From Bacillota bacterium (GTDB lineage Bacteria > Bacillota_E > JAJZYS01 > JAJYTV01): a stretch of 20,437 nucleotides of DNA. Location: positions 1 through 20,437 of the forward strand of contig JAJZVM010000071.1 in the NCBI GenBank assembly GCA_021845645.1, given 5' to 3'. Positions within the stretch are counted from its first letter, which is position 1. Every line of letters begins with the position of its first letter. Below, one piece after another: positions 1-13,697 of this stretch. The position numbers and the translations under genes were made by a program. The notes beneath the pieces are model-generated. The model was given only the letters and a program-made list of their open reading frames with translations. It made no database searches and was not told where the DNA came from.

Positions 1-1216
1 CGATCGGCTGGTCCTCCAGGCACAGCGTGTCGCCCGTCGAGGTGTCCCTGAGACCCACGGCGGCCGCGATGTCGCCCGCCGTGACCTCCTGGATCTCCTC
101 GCGGTGGTTCGCGTGCATCTGCAGGATGCGGCCGATGCGCTCGCGCTTGCCCTTGGTCGAGTTGTAGACGTAGGAGCCGGCCTGGAGCCTGCCGGAGTAG
201 ACCCGGAAGAACGCCAGCTTGCCGACGTAGGGGTCGGTCATGATCTTGAACGCGAGCGCCGAGAACGGCTCGTCGTCGGAGGACTCGCGCACCAGGGCCT
301 CCTCGCCGCCCGGCACGGTGCCCTGCACCGGCGGGACGTCAAGCGGTGACGGCAGGTAGTCGACGATCGCGTCGAGCAGCGGCTGCACGCCCTTGTTGCG
401 GTAGCTCGAGCCGCAGAGCACCGGCGTGATCCGGGACGACACCGTGCCCTTGCGCAGGCCGAGCACGAGCTCCTCGGCGGAGATCTCCTCCCCTTCGAGG
501 TAGCGCTCGAGGTAGTCCTCGTCGAACTCGACGGCGGCCTCGACCATCTGGTGGTGATAGGTCTCGGCGAGCTCCCGCATGTCCTCGGGGATCTCCCGCT
601 CCTCCACCTTCTGACCGAGATCGTCCTCGTAGTAGAGCGCCTTCATGCGCACAAGGTCGACGATGCCGCGGAACTGGTCCTCGGTGCCGATCGGCAGCTG
701 CACGGCGACCGGCCGAGCGCCGAGCCGCTCGACCATCATGTCCATCGTGCGGAAGAAGTCGGCGCCGACGATGTCCATCTTGTTGACGTAGGCGATGCGC
801 GGCACGCGATAGCGGTCCGCCTGGCGCCACACCGTCTCGGACTGCGGCTCCACGCCGCCCTTGGCGTCGAACACGGCCACCGCACCGTCGAGGACGCGCA
901 GGCTGCGCTCGACCTCCATGGTAAAGTCCACGTGTCCGGGCGTATCGATAATGTTGACGCGAACATCGCGCCAGAAGCATGTGGTGGCCGCGGAGGTGAT
1001 GGTGATCCCCCGCTCCTGCTCCTGCACCATCCAGTCCATGGTCGCCGCGCCCTCGTGCACCTCGCCCATGCGATGCACGCGCCCGGTGTAGAACAGGATG
1101 CGCTCGGTCGTCGTCGTCTTGCCGGCATCGATGTGCGCCATGATGCCGATATTTCTAACCCGCTCGAGCGGGTACGTCCGGGGCACGGCGGTCTGCTTGC
1201 CCCCGGCGGAACTCAT
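1..1216 (-). CDS. fusA: Elongation factor G, N-terminal part (3' end outside window)
   Basis: EF-G is the ribosomal translocase GTPase. The first ~405 codons are present and the gene runs off the left edge. GTPase motifs are intact: P-loop AHIDAGKTT at about residues 27-35, switch [11 protein letters not shown] near 69-78, DTPGHVDF at 91-98 and NKMD at 145-148, followed by the start of domain II. The ATG at 1216 is preceded by GAGGTG; it gives an N-terminus roughly a dozen residues longer than the common form that begins just before [10 protein letters not shown]. It is the last visible gene of the str operon, 49 bp downstream of rpsG. Family identity is certain; only the completeness of the C-terminus cannot be judged. 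Confidence 0.97.
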   Translation of the reverse strand, partial: MSSAGGKQTAVPRTYPLERVRNIGIMAHIDAGKTTTTERILFYTGRVHRMGEVHEGAATMDWMVQEQERGITITSAATTCFWRDVRVNIIDTPGHVDFTMEVERSLRVLDGAVAVFDAKGGVEPQSETVWRQADRYRVPRIAYVNKMDIVGADFFRTMDMMVERLGARPVAVQLPIGTEDQFRGIVDLVRMKALYYEDDLGQKVEEREIPEDMRELAETYHHQMVEAAVEFDEDYLERYLEGEEISAEELVLGLRKGTVSSRITPVLCGSSYRNKGVQPLLDAIVDYLPSPLDVPPVQGTVPGGEEALVRESSDDEPFSALAFKIMTDPYVGKLAFFRVYSGRLQAGSYVYNSTKGKRERIGRILQMHANHREEIQEVTAGDIAAAVGLRDTSTGDTLCLEDQPI

Positions 1217-1265
1217 CCTGCTCACCTCACTAGCCCTAGTCTCGGAGCCAAGATGCCGCCGGTTC

Positions 1266-1736
1266 CTACCAGCGGTAGTGTGCAAACGGCCTGTTGGCCT
1301 CCGCCATGCGGTGCACCTCTTCCTTGCGCTTCACGGCGCCGCCGGCGCCCTGGCTCGCTTCGACGAGCTCGCGGGCGAGGCGCTCGACCATGGAACGCTC
1401 GGAACGGGCACGTGAGTAGTTGACGATCCAGCGCAGCGCCAGCGAGGTCCGACGCTCCGGACGCACCTCGACAGGCACCTGGTAGGTCGAGCCGCCGACC
1501 CGGCGCGGCTTGACCTCGACCGCCGGCATCGCATTCTTGATCGCCGCCTCGAAGATCTCGAGAGCGGGCTTCTCGGTCATCTCCTCCGCCCGCTTCAGCG
1601 CGGCGTAGAGGATGGCCTGGGCCTTCGCCTTCTTGCCGTCGTACATCAGCTTGTTGGTCAAGCGGGTGACCATCTCGCTCTGGTAGACGGGGTCCGGCAG
1701 CACGGATCGCTGCGGAACACTGCCCTTGCGCGGCAC
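1266..1736 (-). CDS. rpsG: 30S ribosomal protein S7
   Basis: S7 is a primary 16S rRNA-binding protein that nucleates assembly of the 30S head and lies near the E site. The 156-aa product has the standard bacterial length, begins MPRKG and contains the conserved [20 protein letters not shown] and RWIVNYSR segments. The start is a GTG (1734-1736) with an AAGGAGG ribosome binding site 7 nt upstream, lying against the rpsL stop, so translation is probably coupled to rpsL. It sits between rpsL and fusA in the classical str operon order. In E. coli S7 represses this operon; no S7 operator was recognised in the short rpsL-rpsG gap here. Confidence 0.98.
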   Translation of the reverse strand: MPRKGSVPQRSVLPDPVYQSEMVTRLTNKLMYDGKKAKAQAILYAALKRAEEMTEKPALEIFEAAIKNAMPAVEVKPRRVGGSTYQVPVEVRPERRTSLALRWIVNYSRARSERSMVERLARELVEASQGAGGAVKRKEEVHRMAEANRPFAHYRW

Positions 1737-1748
1737 GCTGTGGCCTCC

Positions 1749-2126
1749 TTACTTCTTGCCCGGTCGCTTGGCGCCGTACTTGCTGCGGCCCTGGGCCCGC
1801 TTCTGCACCCCTGCGGCATCGAGCGCACCGCGCACGATGTGGTAGCGGACGCCTGGCAGGTCCTTGACGCGGCCACCGCGCACGAGCACCACCGAGTGCT
1901 CCTGCAGGTTGTGGCCGATGCCGGGGATGTAGGCCGTGACCTCCTCACCGTTCGTGAGGCGTACGCGCGCAATCTTGCGCAGGGCCGAGTTCGGCTTCTT
2001 CGGCGTCGTCGTGCGCACCTGCGTGCACACGCCGCGCCTCTGCGGAGACCCCTGCAGGGCGGGCGCCTTGGACTTGTGGTGCACGGCCTTGCGACCGTGC
2101 CGGACGAGCTGGCTAATGGTCGGCAC
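1749..2126 (-). CDS. rpsL: 30S ribosomal protein S12
   Basis: S12 is the decoding-centre protein of the small subunit. The 125-aa product carries [13 protein letters not shown] (Lys43/Lys44) and the [13 protein letters not shown] and [15 protein letters not shown] loops. These are the sites where substitutions give streptomycin resistance, and all look wild type, so a sensitive ribosome is predicted on this count. Translation starts at a GTG (2124-2126) located inside the end of the preceding L7Ae-like gene, overlapping it by 14 nt, which suggests translational coupling. It is the second gene of the str operon. Identity is unambiguous. Confidence 0.98.
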   Translation of the reverse strand: MPTISQLVRHGRKAVHHKSKAPALQGSPQRRGVCTQVRTTTPKKPNSALRKIARVRLTNGEEVTAYIPGIGHNLQEHSVVLVRGGRVKDLPGVRYHIVRGALDAAGVQKRAQGRSKYGAKRPGKK

Positions 2127-2379
2127 CGGATTCCCCTCCTCCGATCAGCGCGGCGGCCGCGGCACCGACATCGATGCCGCAGGCGCGCCCCAAGATCTGC
2201 ATGCTCTCCACCTCGACCACCGGGATCCCGGCCTCTTCGGCCTGCCGGCGCACCGGCCCGGTCACGTGGTCGTCGGCGTCCCGGGCGATGTATACGCGCC
2301 GCGCGTCACCCTGGGACAGGTGCTTGAGCGTTTCCCTGGCACCCACCGCGCGTCGGCGGGCCTGCCTGAGGTCCTCCAA
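2113..2379 (-). CDS. rplGB: L7Ae/L30e-family ribosomal protein (YbxF-like)
   Basis: This 88-aa protein belongs to the L7Ae/L30e/S12e/Gadd45 superfamily of small kink-turn RNA-binding proteins. Diagnostic segments are the central VYIARDAD and the C-terminal [22 protein letters not shown], the usual L7Ae-like end. In Bacillota a gene of this type (B. subtilis ybxF/rplGB) stands between rpoC and rpsL, exactly as here. The start is a TTG (2377-2379) preceded by AGGAGTG about 11 nt upstream; no better ATG/GTG is in frame. It is the first gene of the str transcript, 60 bp from the rpoC stop and just downstream of a strong promoter. The exact biological role in this organism is unknown. Confidence 0.93.
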   Translation of the reverse strand: MEDLRQARRRAVGARETLKHLSQGDARRVYIARDADDHVTGPVRRQAEEAGIPVVEVESMQILGRACGIDVGAAAAALIGGGESGADH

Positions 2380-2414
2380 AGGTCGCTCTCACTCCTGAAG
2401 ACAGACACTTGTAT

Positions 2415-2439
2415 AGTGTACTGTCGCGTGAAAATGCTG

Positions 2440-2443
<4 letters not shown>
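2415..2443 (-). promoter_or_regulatory. Promoter of the str operon
   Basis: Read on the minus strand, a perfect TTGACA (2443-2438) and TACACT (2420-2415) are 17 nt apart. The predicted start lies near 2408, about 30 nt before the TTG of the L7Ae-like gene. The -35 hexamer includes the rpoC TGA stop (2442-2440). An imperfect inverted repeat at 2400-2425 (GACAG-ACACT / AGTGT-A-CTGTC) covers the -10 and start site and could be an operator or an early hairpin. Confidence 0.75.
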
Positions 2444-9497
<7,054 letters not shown>

Positions 9498-9563
9498 TCC
9501 GCGGTCCCCCCTCGTGCAGTCGCCTGCCAGTGCCTACGCACTGACAGACTGTGACAAGTGTAC

Positions 9564-9592
9564 ACAATAGCAGAACGCGGCCTTGCGGTCAA
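9564..9592 (-). promoter_or_regulatory. rpoB: Promoter of rpoBC
   Basis: On the minus strand TTGACC (9592-9587) and TATTGT (9569-9564) are separated by exactly 17 nt. The predicted start near 9557 leaves a leader of about 60 nt before the TTG of rpoB. A palindrome GTGTACAC (9558-9565) overlaps the downstream end of the -10. An independent promoter is expected because rpoB is cut off from rplJL. Confidence 0.75.
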
Positions 9593-9624
9593 GGATGTCA
9601 TCCTTACCGCTGGCCGCCTGTCTT

Positions 9625-9644
9625 GGGCCCAGTCGTGCGGGCCC
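9625..9644 (-). terminator. Short inverted repeat after the DUF402 gene, weak terminator candidate
   Basis: GGGCCC at 9625-9630 is repeated at 9639-9644 with an 8-nt loop. It lies between the stop of the DUF402 gene and the rpoB promoter, so it could end the ogt-csaA-DUF402 transcript. No T-tract follows on the minus strand, so intrinsic termination is doubtful. Confidence 0.3.
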
Positions 9645-9681
9645 TCTTCGGTTGTACCTGGGTTTCGCCGCGGCCGCCCCA

Positions 9682-10227
9682 CTATCCTGCCGAGATGCGC
9701 CCGAGTGTCTCTGTCAGCATCTTCCGCCAGACGTCGAGGGGGCGGTCGAGGGGATACGCCTTGGCGGTGATGTCCCCCAGGAGGCGCTCCAGGGCCCCTT
9801 CCGCGAACGCGGCGAGCGACGCCGGGTAGCCGCCGCGGCGCTCCTCGAACTCGTCGCGGTCCACCACCTCGGGCGGTCCGCTCTCGCCGCGGCAGACGAC
9901 GTCAAGGTCGAGATCGAGGAAGTCGACGCGCCTTGTCTCCCTGTCCACCCGCGGGCTCATGCAGATGTCTCCGTAGATGCCGCCGAAAGAGCCGTCCTGC
10001 TGGAACCACAGGGCGAGCTTGTAGCCCCGCGCAGGCCAGACGAAGTCCCACGACGGCTCGGCGAAGAAGATCCCCTTCTCCTGCCCGACGTACTCCATCC
10101 AGATGTTCGCTGGCCGGGCGAAGAGCAGGCACCCCTCCTCGCCCTGTACTGGCCCGTAGGCCGGCCAGCGCCGGTGCGGCGTCCAGGGGTACTTGTAGCT
10201 CGTCAGGGTGTAGAGCTTGGGCTGCAT
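9682..10227 (-). CDS. DUF402 family protein
   Basis: The 181-aa product resembles the DUF402 family, whose B. subtilis and staphylococcal members (YgaC/Ntdp) hydrolyse nucleoside tri- and diphosphates and which also occurs as an RNase-associated domain. Supporting segments are the N-terminal YTLTSYKYPWTPHRRW, the core FFAEPSWDFVWPARGYKLALWF, and VDFLDLDLDVV followed by VVDRDEFEERR, matching the family's conserved acidic pattern. I chose the ATG at 10225-10227, 1 nt beyond the csaA stop, rather than an upstream start inside csaA whose extra residues look out of frame with real coding. It is the last gene of ogt-csaA-DUF402. Substrate is unknown; the family call is fairly secure. Confidence 0.8.
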   Translation of the reverse strand: MQPKLYTLTSYKYPWTPHRRWPAYGPVQGEEGCLLFARPANIWMEYVGQEKGIFFAEPSWDFVWPARGYKLALWFQQDGSFGGIYGDICMSPRVDRETRRVDFLDLDLDVVCRGESGPPEVVDRDEFEERRGGYPASLAAFAEGALERLLGDITAKAYPLDRPLDVWRKMLTETLGRISAG

Positions 10228-10228
10228 C

Positions 10229-10558
10229 TCAGGCGATCGGGGTGCCCGGCGCGACGTCGACGTCCGGCCTAAGCAGGATGACGTCGGTCGCATCGGGGAC
10301 GGCGCCCAGCACGAGCACCTCGGAGCGCACCGGACCCACCTGCCGCGGCGGCAGGTTGACGACGGCGATGCACAGCCGGCCGAGAAGGTCCTCCGGCCGG
10401 TAGCGGTGCGTCAGCTGCGCGCTCGACTGGCGCTCGCCCAGGGGCCCGAAGTCGATGCGCAGGCGATAGGCTGGCTTGCGTGCCTCGGGGAACGATTCGG
10501 CCGCGACGATGCGCCCGACGCGCATGTCGATCTTTTGGAAGTCCTCAACCGACGCCAT
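10229..10558 (-). CDS. csaA: CsaA-type tRNA-binding/chaperone protein
   Basis: This 109-aa protein is a single OB-fold tRNA-binding domain of the CsaA type, related to the C-terminal domain of MetRS. B. subtilis CsaA is a dimeric cytosolic protein implicated in protein export and able to bind tRNA. Diagnostic segments are FQKIDMRVGRIVAAE, AYRLRIDFG, the Q-L-T-H-R-Y stretch, and VVNLPPRQVGPVRSEVLVLG, with a typical ending LLRPDVDVAPGTPIA. The ATG (10556-10558) overlaps the ogt end by 14 nt and has a full AGGAGGTGA ribosome binding site 4 nt upstream, inside ogt. It is therefore co-transcribed with ogt and the DUF402 gene. Confidence 0.92.
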   Translation of the reverse strand: MASVEDFQKIDMRVGRIVAAESFPEARKPAYRLRIDFGPLGERQSSAQLTHRYRPEDLLGRLCIAVVNLPPRQVGPVRSEVLVLGAVPDATDVILLRPDVDVAPGTPIA

Positions 10559-11012
10559 GCGTCACCTCCTGCTCCCAGGCGAGGAGCCGCGCCTTCAGCC
10601 GGCTGCCTTCCCCAGCCCCGTAGTTGCCTATGCCGCCCGTCGCCGGCACGACGCGGTGGCAGGGCACGAGGAGAACGAAGGGGTTGCGGGCCATGGCCGA
10701 GCCGGCGGCCCTGGCCGCACCCGGCCGCCCGGCCCTGGCGGCGAGCTCGCCGTACGTCGCCGTCTCACCGCATGGGATCTCCATCGCCACCTGCATCACG
10801 GCGCGGTGGAACGGCGGCACGGCAGAGAGGTCCATCTCCACAGGGAACGGCCGCGCACCCCTGAGGTGGTCTCGCAGGGCCTGGCGCCATGCGGCGGGCG
10901 CCGGGGCCGCCCCGGCCACCTCGGCCATCGTCGCCTCGACGAGGCGACCGTCCTCGACGCAAAAGAAGAGGTCTCCGAATGGCTCGCCTGCCGCGAGCTT
11001 GTACCACGCCAT
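10545..11012 (-). CDS. ogt: Methylated-DNA--protein-cysteine methyltransferase
   Basis: This suicide repair enzyme transfers alkyl groups from O6-alkylguanine in DNA to its own cysteine. The C-terminal part has the active-site PCHRV (within FVLLVPCHRVVPATGG) and the DNA-binding helix region IPCGETATYGELAARAG, followed by GNYGAGEGSRLKARLLAWE. I place the start at the ATG 11010-11012, giving 155 aa, because GGGGAGG lies about 10 nt upstream; an in-frame ATG at 11049-11051 adds 13 unconserved residues and lacks a ribosome binding site. It is first in the ogt-csaA-DUF402 operon. No convincing promoter was found upstream. Naming as ogt rather than ada C-terminal domain rests on the stand-alone architecture. 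Confidence 0.92.
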   Translation of the reverse strand: MAWYKLAAGEPFGDLFFCVEDGRLVEATMAEVAGAAPAPAAWRQALRDHLRGARPFPVEMDLSAVPPFHRAVMQVAMEIPCGETATYGELAARAGRPGAARAAGSAMARNPFVLLVPCHRVVPATGGIGNYGAGEGSRLKARLLAWEQEVTHGVG

Positions 11013-11051
11013 GCGCACAGCGCCTCCCCGCACCAGGCCGCCGGCGCCCAT

Positions 11052-11385
11052 GAGCGCCGCGGCGACTCAAACAGTTGTTCTGCCCCGAGCCTCCGGCTTC
11101 CTCCCGGCCCCAGTTCGGACCTCCGTCCGCCGGCTCAGCGCACCCTGGCCATCGCGACTGGACGACCGAGTGCTCCGGCACGGTCGCGGCAGGGACGTCG
11201 CCCTCGGCGGGCAGCGTTTTCGTCTCGGAGAACATCGCCGCCCAGCTGAGGTGTTCCACCATGTGCGTCCTGGGGTCGAGGTAGATGTCACCCGAAACCG
11301 ATTCCGTGCCGTGCTCGCCCAGGGACGTATCGCACAGCTTCGTCACCGCATGGACGTGGACCCTGAAGACGGCGGACCCCGGCAT
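11052..11385 (-). pseudogene. Possible degraded reading frame between ogt and the toxin gene
   Basis: This 360-bp gap holds no intact gene. On the minus strand, codons from the ATG at 11385 down to about 11085 read like real protein, with mostly G/C third positions and a segment SGDIYLDPRTHMVEHLSW then AAMFSETKTLP. The frame continues without a stop into ogt in a different frame (stop near 10765), so a functional gene would have to overlap ogt by more than 240 bp, which is implausible. I recognise no family. It is best viewed as a gene remnant or chance frame; no ribosome binding site decides a start. Confidence 0.3.
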
Positions 11386-11413
11386 CCAGCATCTGCAGGG
11401 GTGCCTGTTGGAA

Positions 11414-11680
11414 TCAGCTGCGTGTCGAATACACGTCCCGTCGATGCCCAATCTTCACAACCGTCACCACGCGTTCGGAGTCGTCTATCTCGTAAAGGAC
11501 CCGATATACGCCTTGCCGTAGCCGGTACCGTTCCTGCCCGGAAAGCTTCTCGCCGTCAATTGGTCGCGGATCCTCGGAAAGCCCATCGATACGCTTGATG
11601 ATCCGAGCGACGTCAGCATTGGGAAGCATGCGCAGATGGTTGGCCACAGAGCTTCTAATGCTAAGCCTATATTTTCCCAT
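11414..11680 (-). CDS. RelE/ParE-superfamily toxin
   Basis: The 88-aa product matches the RelE/ParE toxin fold, small proteins that cleave ribosome-bound mRNA (RelE type) or inhibit gyrase (ParE type). The N-terminal YRLSIRSSVANHLRMLP and helix IIKRIDGLSEDPRP are followed by the hallmark strand pair YRLRQGVYRVLYEIDD and VVTVVKIGHRRDVY. The basic residues (Arg in RLRQGVYRV, His-Arg-Arg near the end) resemble RelE nucleases more than ParE. The ATG overlaps the antitoxin stop by 14 nt, the usual coupled antitoxin-first arrangement. Codon usage includes more A/T-ending codons than the ribosomal genes, compatible with acquisition. Confidence 0.88.
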   Translation of the reverse strand: MGKYRLSIRSSVANHLRMLPNADVARIIKRIDGLSEDPRPIDGEKLSGQERYRLRQGVYRVLYEIDDSERVVTVVKIGHRRDVYSTRS

Positions 11681-11924
11681 GCTCTTTCAGGTCGGCAAGG
11701 AGGTCCTCGTACGACATCACCGGCTCATGTGATCGCTCAGAAAACGCGGCAAGGTCCATCTCGTCCTCCTGGAGGATCAAGCGGACAGCCTCGTTCACGA
11801 TGTAGGACATCGATCGCCGATTGTGCAGGCTCTTGACCCGCAACGCCTGATGCAGGTCCGGATCCAGGTAAACCGTGAGGCGCCCAACGCCCCTATCGCC
11901 GCTCACTGCCGTCACCCCTGTCAC
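11667..11924 (-). CDS. Ribbon-helix-helix (CopG-like) antitoxin
   Basis: The N-terminal half (VGRLTVYLDPDLHQALRVKS then SMSYIVNEAVRLIL) is a ribbon-helix-helix DNA-binding domain; the C-terminal half (DEMDLAAFSERS then SYEDLLADLKEHGKI) is the acidic, probably disordered toxin-binding tail. It should neutralise the downstream toxin and repress its own promoter. The longest start is a GTG at 11922-11924, which would coincide with the predicted transcription start and be leaderless. A GTG at 11904-11906 preceded by AGGGGTGA with about 5 nt spacing is an equally good or better candidate, shortening the protein from 85 to 79 aa without touching the RHH domain. Confidence 0.87.
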   Translation of the reverse strand: MTGVTAVSGDRGVGRLTVYLDPDLHQALRVKSLHNRRSMSYIVNEAVRLILQEDEMDLAAFSERSHEPVMSYEDLLADLKEHGKI

Positions 11925-11959
11925 TATGTCACTATGACGCTGTCACGTCCTGGCGTCAA
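11910..11959 (-). promoter_or_regulatory. Toxin-antitoxin promoter with repeated GTGAC boxes
   Basis: On the minus strand TTGACG (11959-11954) and CATAGT (11936-11931) are 17 nt apart. The plus-strand pentamer GTCAC occurs at 11911, 11920, 11928 and 11942, three of these within TGTCAC, giving an iterated array over the -10 and start region and inside the spacer. RHH antitoxins typically bind such short repeats to autoregulate, so this is the likely operator. Confidence 0.65.
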
Positions 11960-12006
11960 GGCTGCTCAATACCCCCCCTCGCTCTGCCGGTGCTCGATGA
12001 GCAGAT

Positions 12007-12034
12007 GCGGGCGGCAGCACCATCTGCCGCCCGC
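12007..12034 (-). terminator. Hairpin after the sigma/rplL chimera, copy of the rplL terminator stem
   Basis: A perfect 11-bp stem (GCGGGCGGCAG at 12007-12017, its complement at 12024-12034) closes a 6-nt loop. It lies 17 nt beyond the stop of the chimeric frame, the same distance and with the same stem sequence as the hairpin behind genuine rplL. Unlike that one it lacks a following T-rich run, so it may be a decayed terminator. Confidence 0.6.
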
Positions 12035-12050
12035 CTGCTAGGTGTCTCGA

Positions 12051-12139
12051 ACTACTTGATCGCGACCTTGGCGCCGAGACCGGTGATCTCGCGGACGACC
12101 TTGATCACGGGGATCTTGTTGCCGCCCGGGGCATTAAGG
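12051..12139 (-). repeat. Partial second copy of the rplL 3' end (direct repeat)
   Basis: These 89 bp correspond to the 3' end of rplL (16844-17037) minus 105 internal bp. A core of 60 bp (12073-12132) is identical to 16971-17030. The flanks differ at four positions: 12063, 12069, 12133 and 12136. The deletion joint sits on a GCC present at both ends of the missing segment. Both copies have the same orientation. Confidence 0.95.
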
Positions 12140-12381
12140 TGGAACGGTCGCCGCGCCACCGTCAGGAGCAGGGCGTCGTCGAGGTGCGGCTCAGGTCGGT
12201 CGACGTAGCGAAGGTACCTGAGCCAGGTGTCCTGCGCTGCATCCGCTGCGAGCGTAGGATCGCCCAGCATCCCCAGGAGAAGGCGGCCGACCCGTCGCTC
12301 GTTCTTCCGGTAGAACTGTTCGAAGGCCGCCTCTGCGCCGGCGTTAAGCGTGCGCCACCCCCGGTCTTCACGCGTCGCCAC
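12052..12381 (-). pseudogene. Chimeric frame: ECF-sigma-like region 2 fused to L7/L12 C-terminal fragment
   Basis: The 109-codon frame starts at a GTG (12379-12381) with no clear ribosome binding site. Residues about 16-78 resemble sigma-70 region 2 of ECF factors: AAFEQFYRKNERRVGRLLLG, GDPTLAADAAQDTWLRYL, then DDALLLTVARR, where the family normally continues into region 2.4 and region 4. Instead, after PFH the frame enters L7/L12 at [13 protein letters not shown] and ends GLGAKVAIK, lacking the 35 residues that separate these pieces in real L7/L12. It has no region 4 and cannot be an ordinary sigma factor. Most likely it is a truncated sigma gene joined to duplicated rplL DNA by rearrangement; whether the fusion is expressed is unknown. 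Confidence 0.75.
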
Positions 12382-12857
12382 CTAACACGCCTTGGGCAGG
12401 CGATCGGTTGCATGAATTCCAGGAAACGTGGCAAGAGGCCTCTCCGCTCCAAGGATCAAGCGTGCGGGTCGCCTATAGCCGCGAGGGCTGCCGCCGAGCC
12501 AGGGCCCGCTAGAGGCGGGCGACGACGCCAGGCGAGAGGCTCCAGAGCACCCGCAGCGCGTCGGCCCTCCACTCACCCTGGGATGCGGCCTGTCCGCATC
12601 CCTGACGGTCGCCCGCGGCTGCGTGGCCTGGGCGGGCGGGCTCACACACATCCCACGCGCCTTCGACGTCGCGCACTCGGGTGGACCCCATGGACGGGCT
12701 CATCGCGCTCGGCACGTTCTCATCCCCTTCGCCACCAGTCTGGCAGCCCAAGGGGCAGGGGCCATCGTACCCGCGGACATCTGCAGGTCGTACCTGGGGC
12801 CGATTGCCATCCGTCGCACTGCACAGCCTCGCCTGGGCTATGCTCAAGGCAGGCTCG
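12382..12857. other. 476-bp stretch without a recognisable gene, with one inverted repeat
   Basis: This is the divergent spacer between the chimeric minus-strand frame and the APH gene. Open frames cross it on both strands but none reads like a known protein, and no good promoter for APH was found. The notable element is a perfect 9-bp inverted repeat, GGGATGCGG at 12580-12588 and its complement at 12594-12602, with a 5-nt loop and no T-tract on either side. Confidence 0.5.
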
Positions 12858-13646
12858 GTGCGGGAGGCGGACGGGATCGGCGTGGATGGACTGCTCGCGC
12901 AGCTTCGCCGATGGAGCGCACACGCGAGCATCGAAGGACGGCTTGCAGGCGGGACCAGGTGCGACACGTGGGCCGTTCGGATCGGGGAACGCCCTTACGT
13001 CGCCCGGCGGAGCACGCGGTCCGAGGCGGCGCTCGCCTGGGAGGCGGACCTCCTCCGCTACCTCGCAGGCTGCGGTCTTAGCGTGCCGGAGCCGCTGCCC
13101 GCCGCAGACGGCCGCCTCCATGCGGACGGTCTGATCGTCCTCACATGGCTCGAGGGGCGCGCGCCGCAGACGGCGCGGGAGTGGCGGGAGGCCGCCACAG
13201 CACTCAAGCGCCTGCACGATCTGACGCGGGGCTGGCCGCAGCGCCCCGGCTTCGCCTCGTCGCTCGACCTCCTGACCCGCGATCGGGGCGGTGACGTGGA
13301 CCTCGGAAACATGCCCGGGGACGTGGCAGACCTTCTCAGGTCCGCCTGGGCGCCGCTGAGAGGCCTTCCCCAGTCCGTCGTCCACGGCGACTCGCACGCC
13401 GGAAACCTGCTTGTGGACGGTCGCGGCATCGGCATCATCGACTGGGACGAGGCGCGGGTGGACGTCTCGTGTCTCGACTTCTCGGACTTCCCCGCCGACG
13501 TACGACCGCAGCCGCACGGACTCACCCCCGACGCCCTCGCCATGGCGGGAGACGCCTGGGAGGTCGCCTGCAGTTGGGCCTTGGAGCCGGACTACGCGCC
13601 CAGGCGCCTCGCCTCTCTCCTTGGAAGGAAGGCTCTCGGGCACTGA
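12858..13646 (+). CDS. Aminoglycoside phosphotransferase (APH)-family kinase
   Basis: The product has the APH/choline-kinase-like fold. The N-lobe contains EADLLRYLAGCGLSVPEPLP and LIVLTWLEGRAP (hinge region). The C-lobe has the catalytic loop VVHGDSHAGNLLVDG (HGDxxxxN) and the metal-binding GIGIIDWDEA. Family members phosphorylate small molecules such as antibiotics, sugars, choline or homoserine; the substrate here cannot be deduced and resistance should not be assumed. The open frame extends back to 12681, but upstream residues look non-coding. I favour a GTG at 12858-12860 (262 aa, typical length) after AAGGCAGG; an ATG at 12840 is possible. It is followed after 51 bp by the RidA-family gene, probably one operon. 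It points opposite to the ribosomal genes. Confidence 0.85.
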   Translation: MREADGIGVDGLLAQLRRWSAHASIEGRLAGGTRCDTWAVRIGERPYVARRSTRSEAALAWEADLLRYLAGCGLSVPEPLPAADGRLHADGLIVLTWLEGRAPQTAREWREAATALKRLHDLTRGWPQRPGFASSLDLLTRDRGGDVDLGNMPGDVADLLRSAWAPLRGLPQSVVHGDSHAGNLLVDGRGIGIIDWDEARVDVSCLDFSDFPADVRPQPHGLTPDALAMAGDAWEVACSWALEPDYAPRRLASLLGRKALGH

Positions 13647-13697
13647 CAGCGTAGAGGAATCCGGGGCAACCGGTCGCGGGAGAAAGGGGGAGGAACC

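Noticed and set aside
11919..11946. CRISPR-like or satellite repeat (TGTCAC units)
   Set aside because: The units are only 5-6 bp with uneven spacing (8-14 bp) and lie over a promoter; an operator explains them better. No CRISPR array is present in the window.
12052..12381. A functional ECF sigma factor
   Set aside because: Region 4 and the promoter-melting end of region 2 are missing; the frame enters L7/L12 sequence instead.
12681..12857. N-terminal extension of the APH kinase
   Set aside because: The translated residues do not resemble any APH N-terminus and lack a ribosome binding site; a later GTG gives the usual family length.
12139..13134. Plus-strand open frame running across the sigma fragment and into the APH gene
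   Set aside because: It is Arg/Gly/Pro-rich with no recognisable domain, and it is out of frame with the convincing APH kinase.
12858..13646. Aminoglycoside resistance gene
   Set aside because: The catalytic motifs only place it in the broad APH superfamily; nothing in the sequence identifies an antibiotic substrate.
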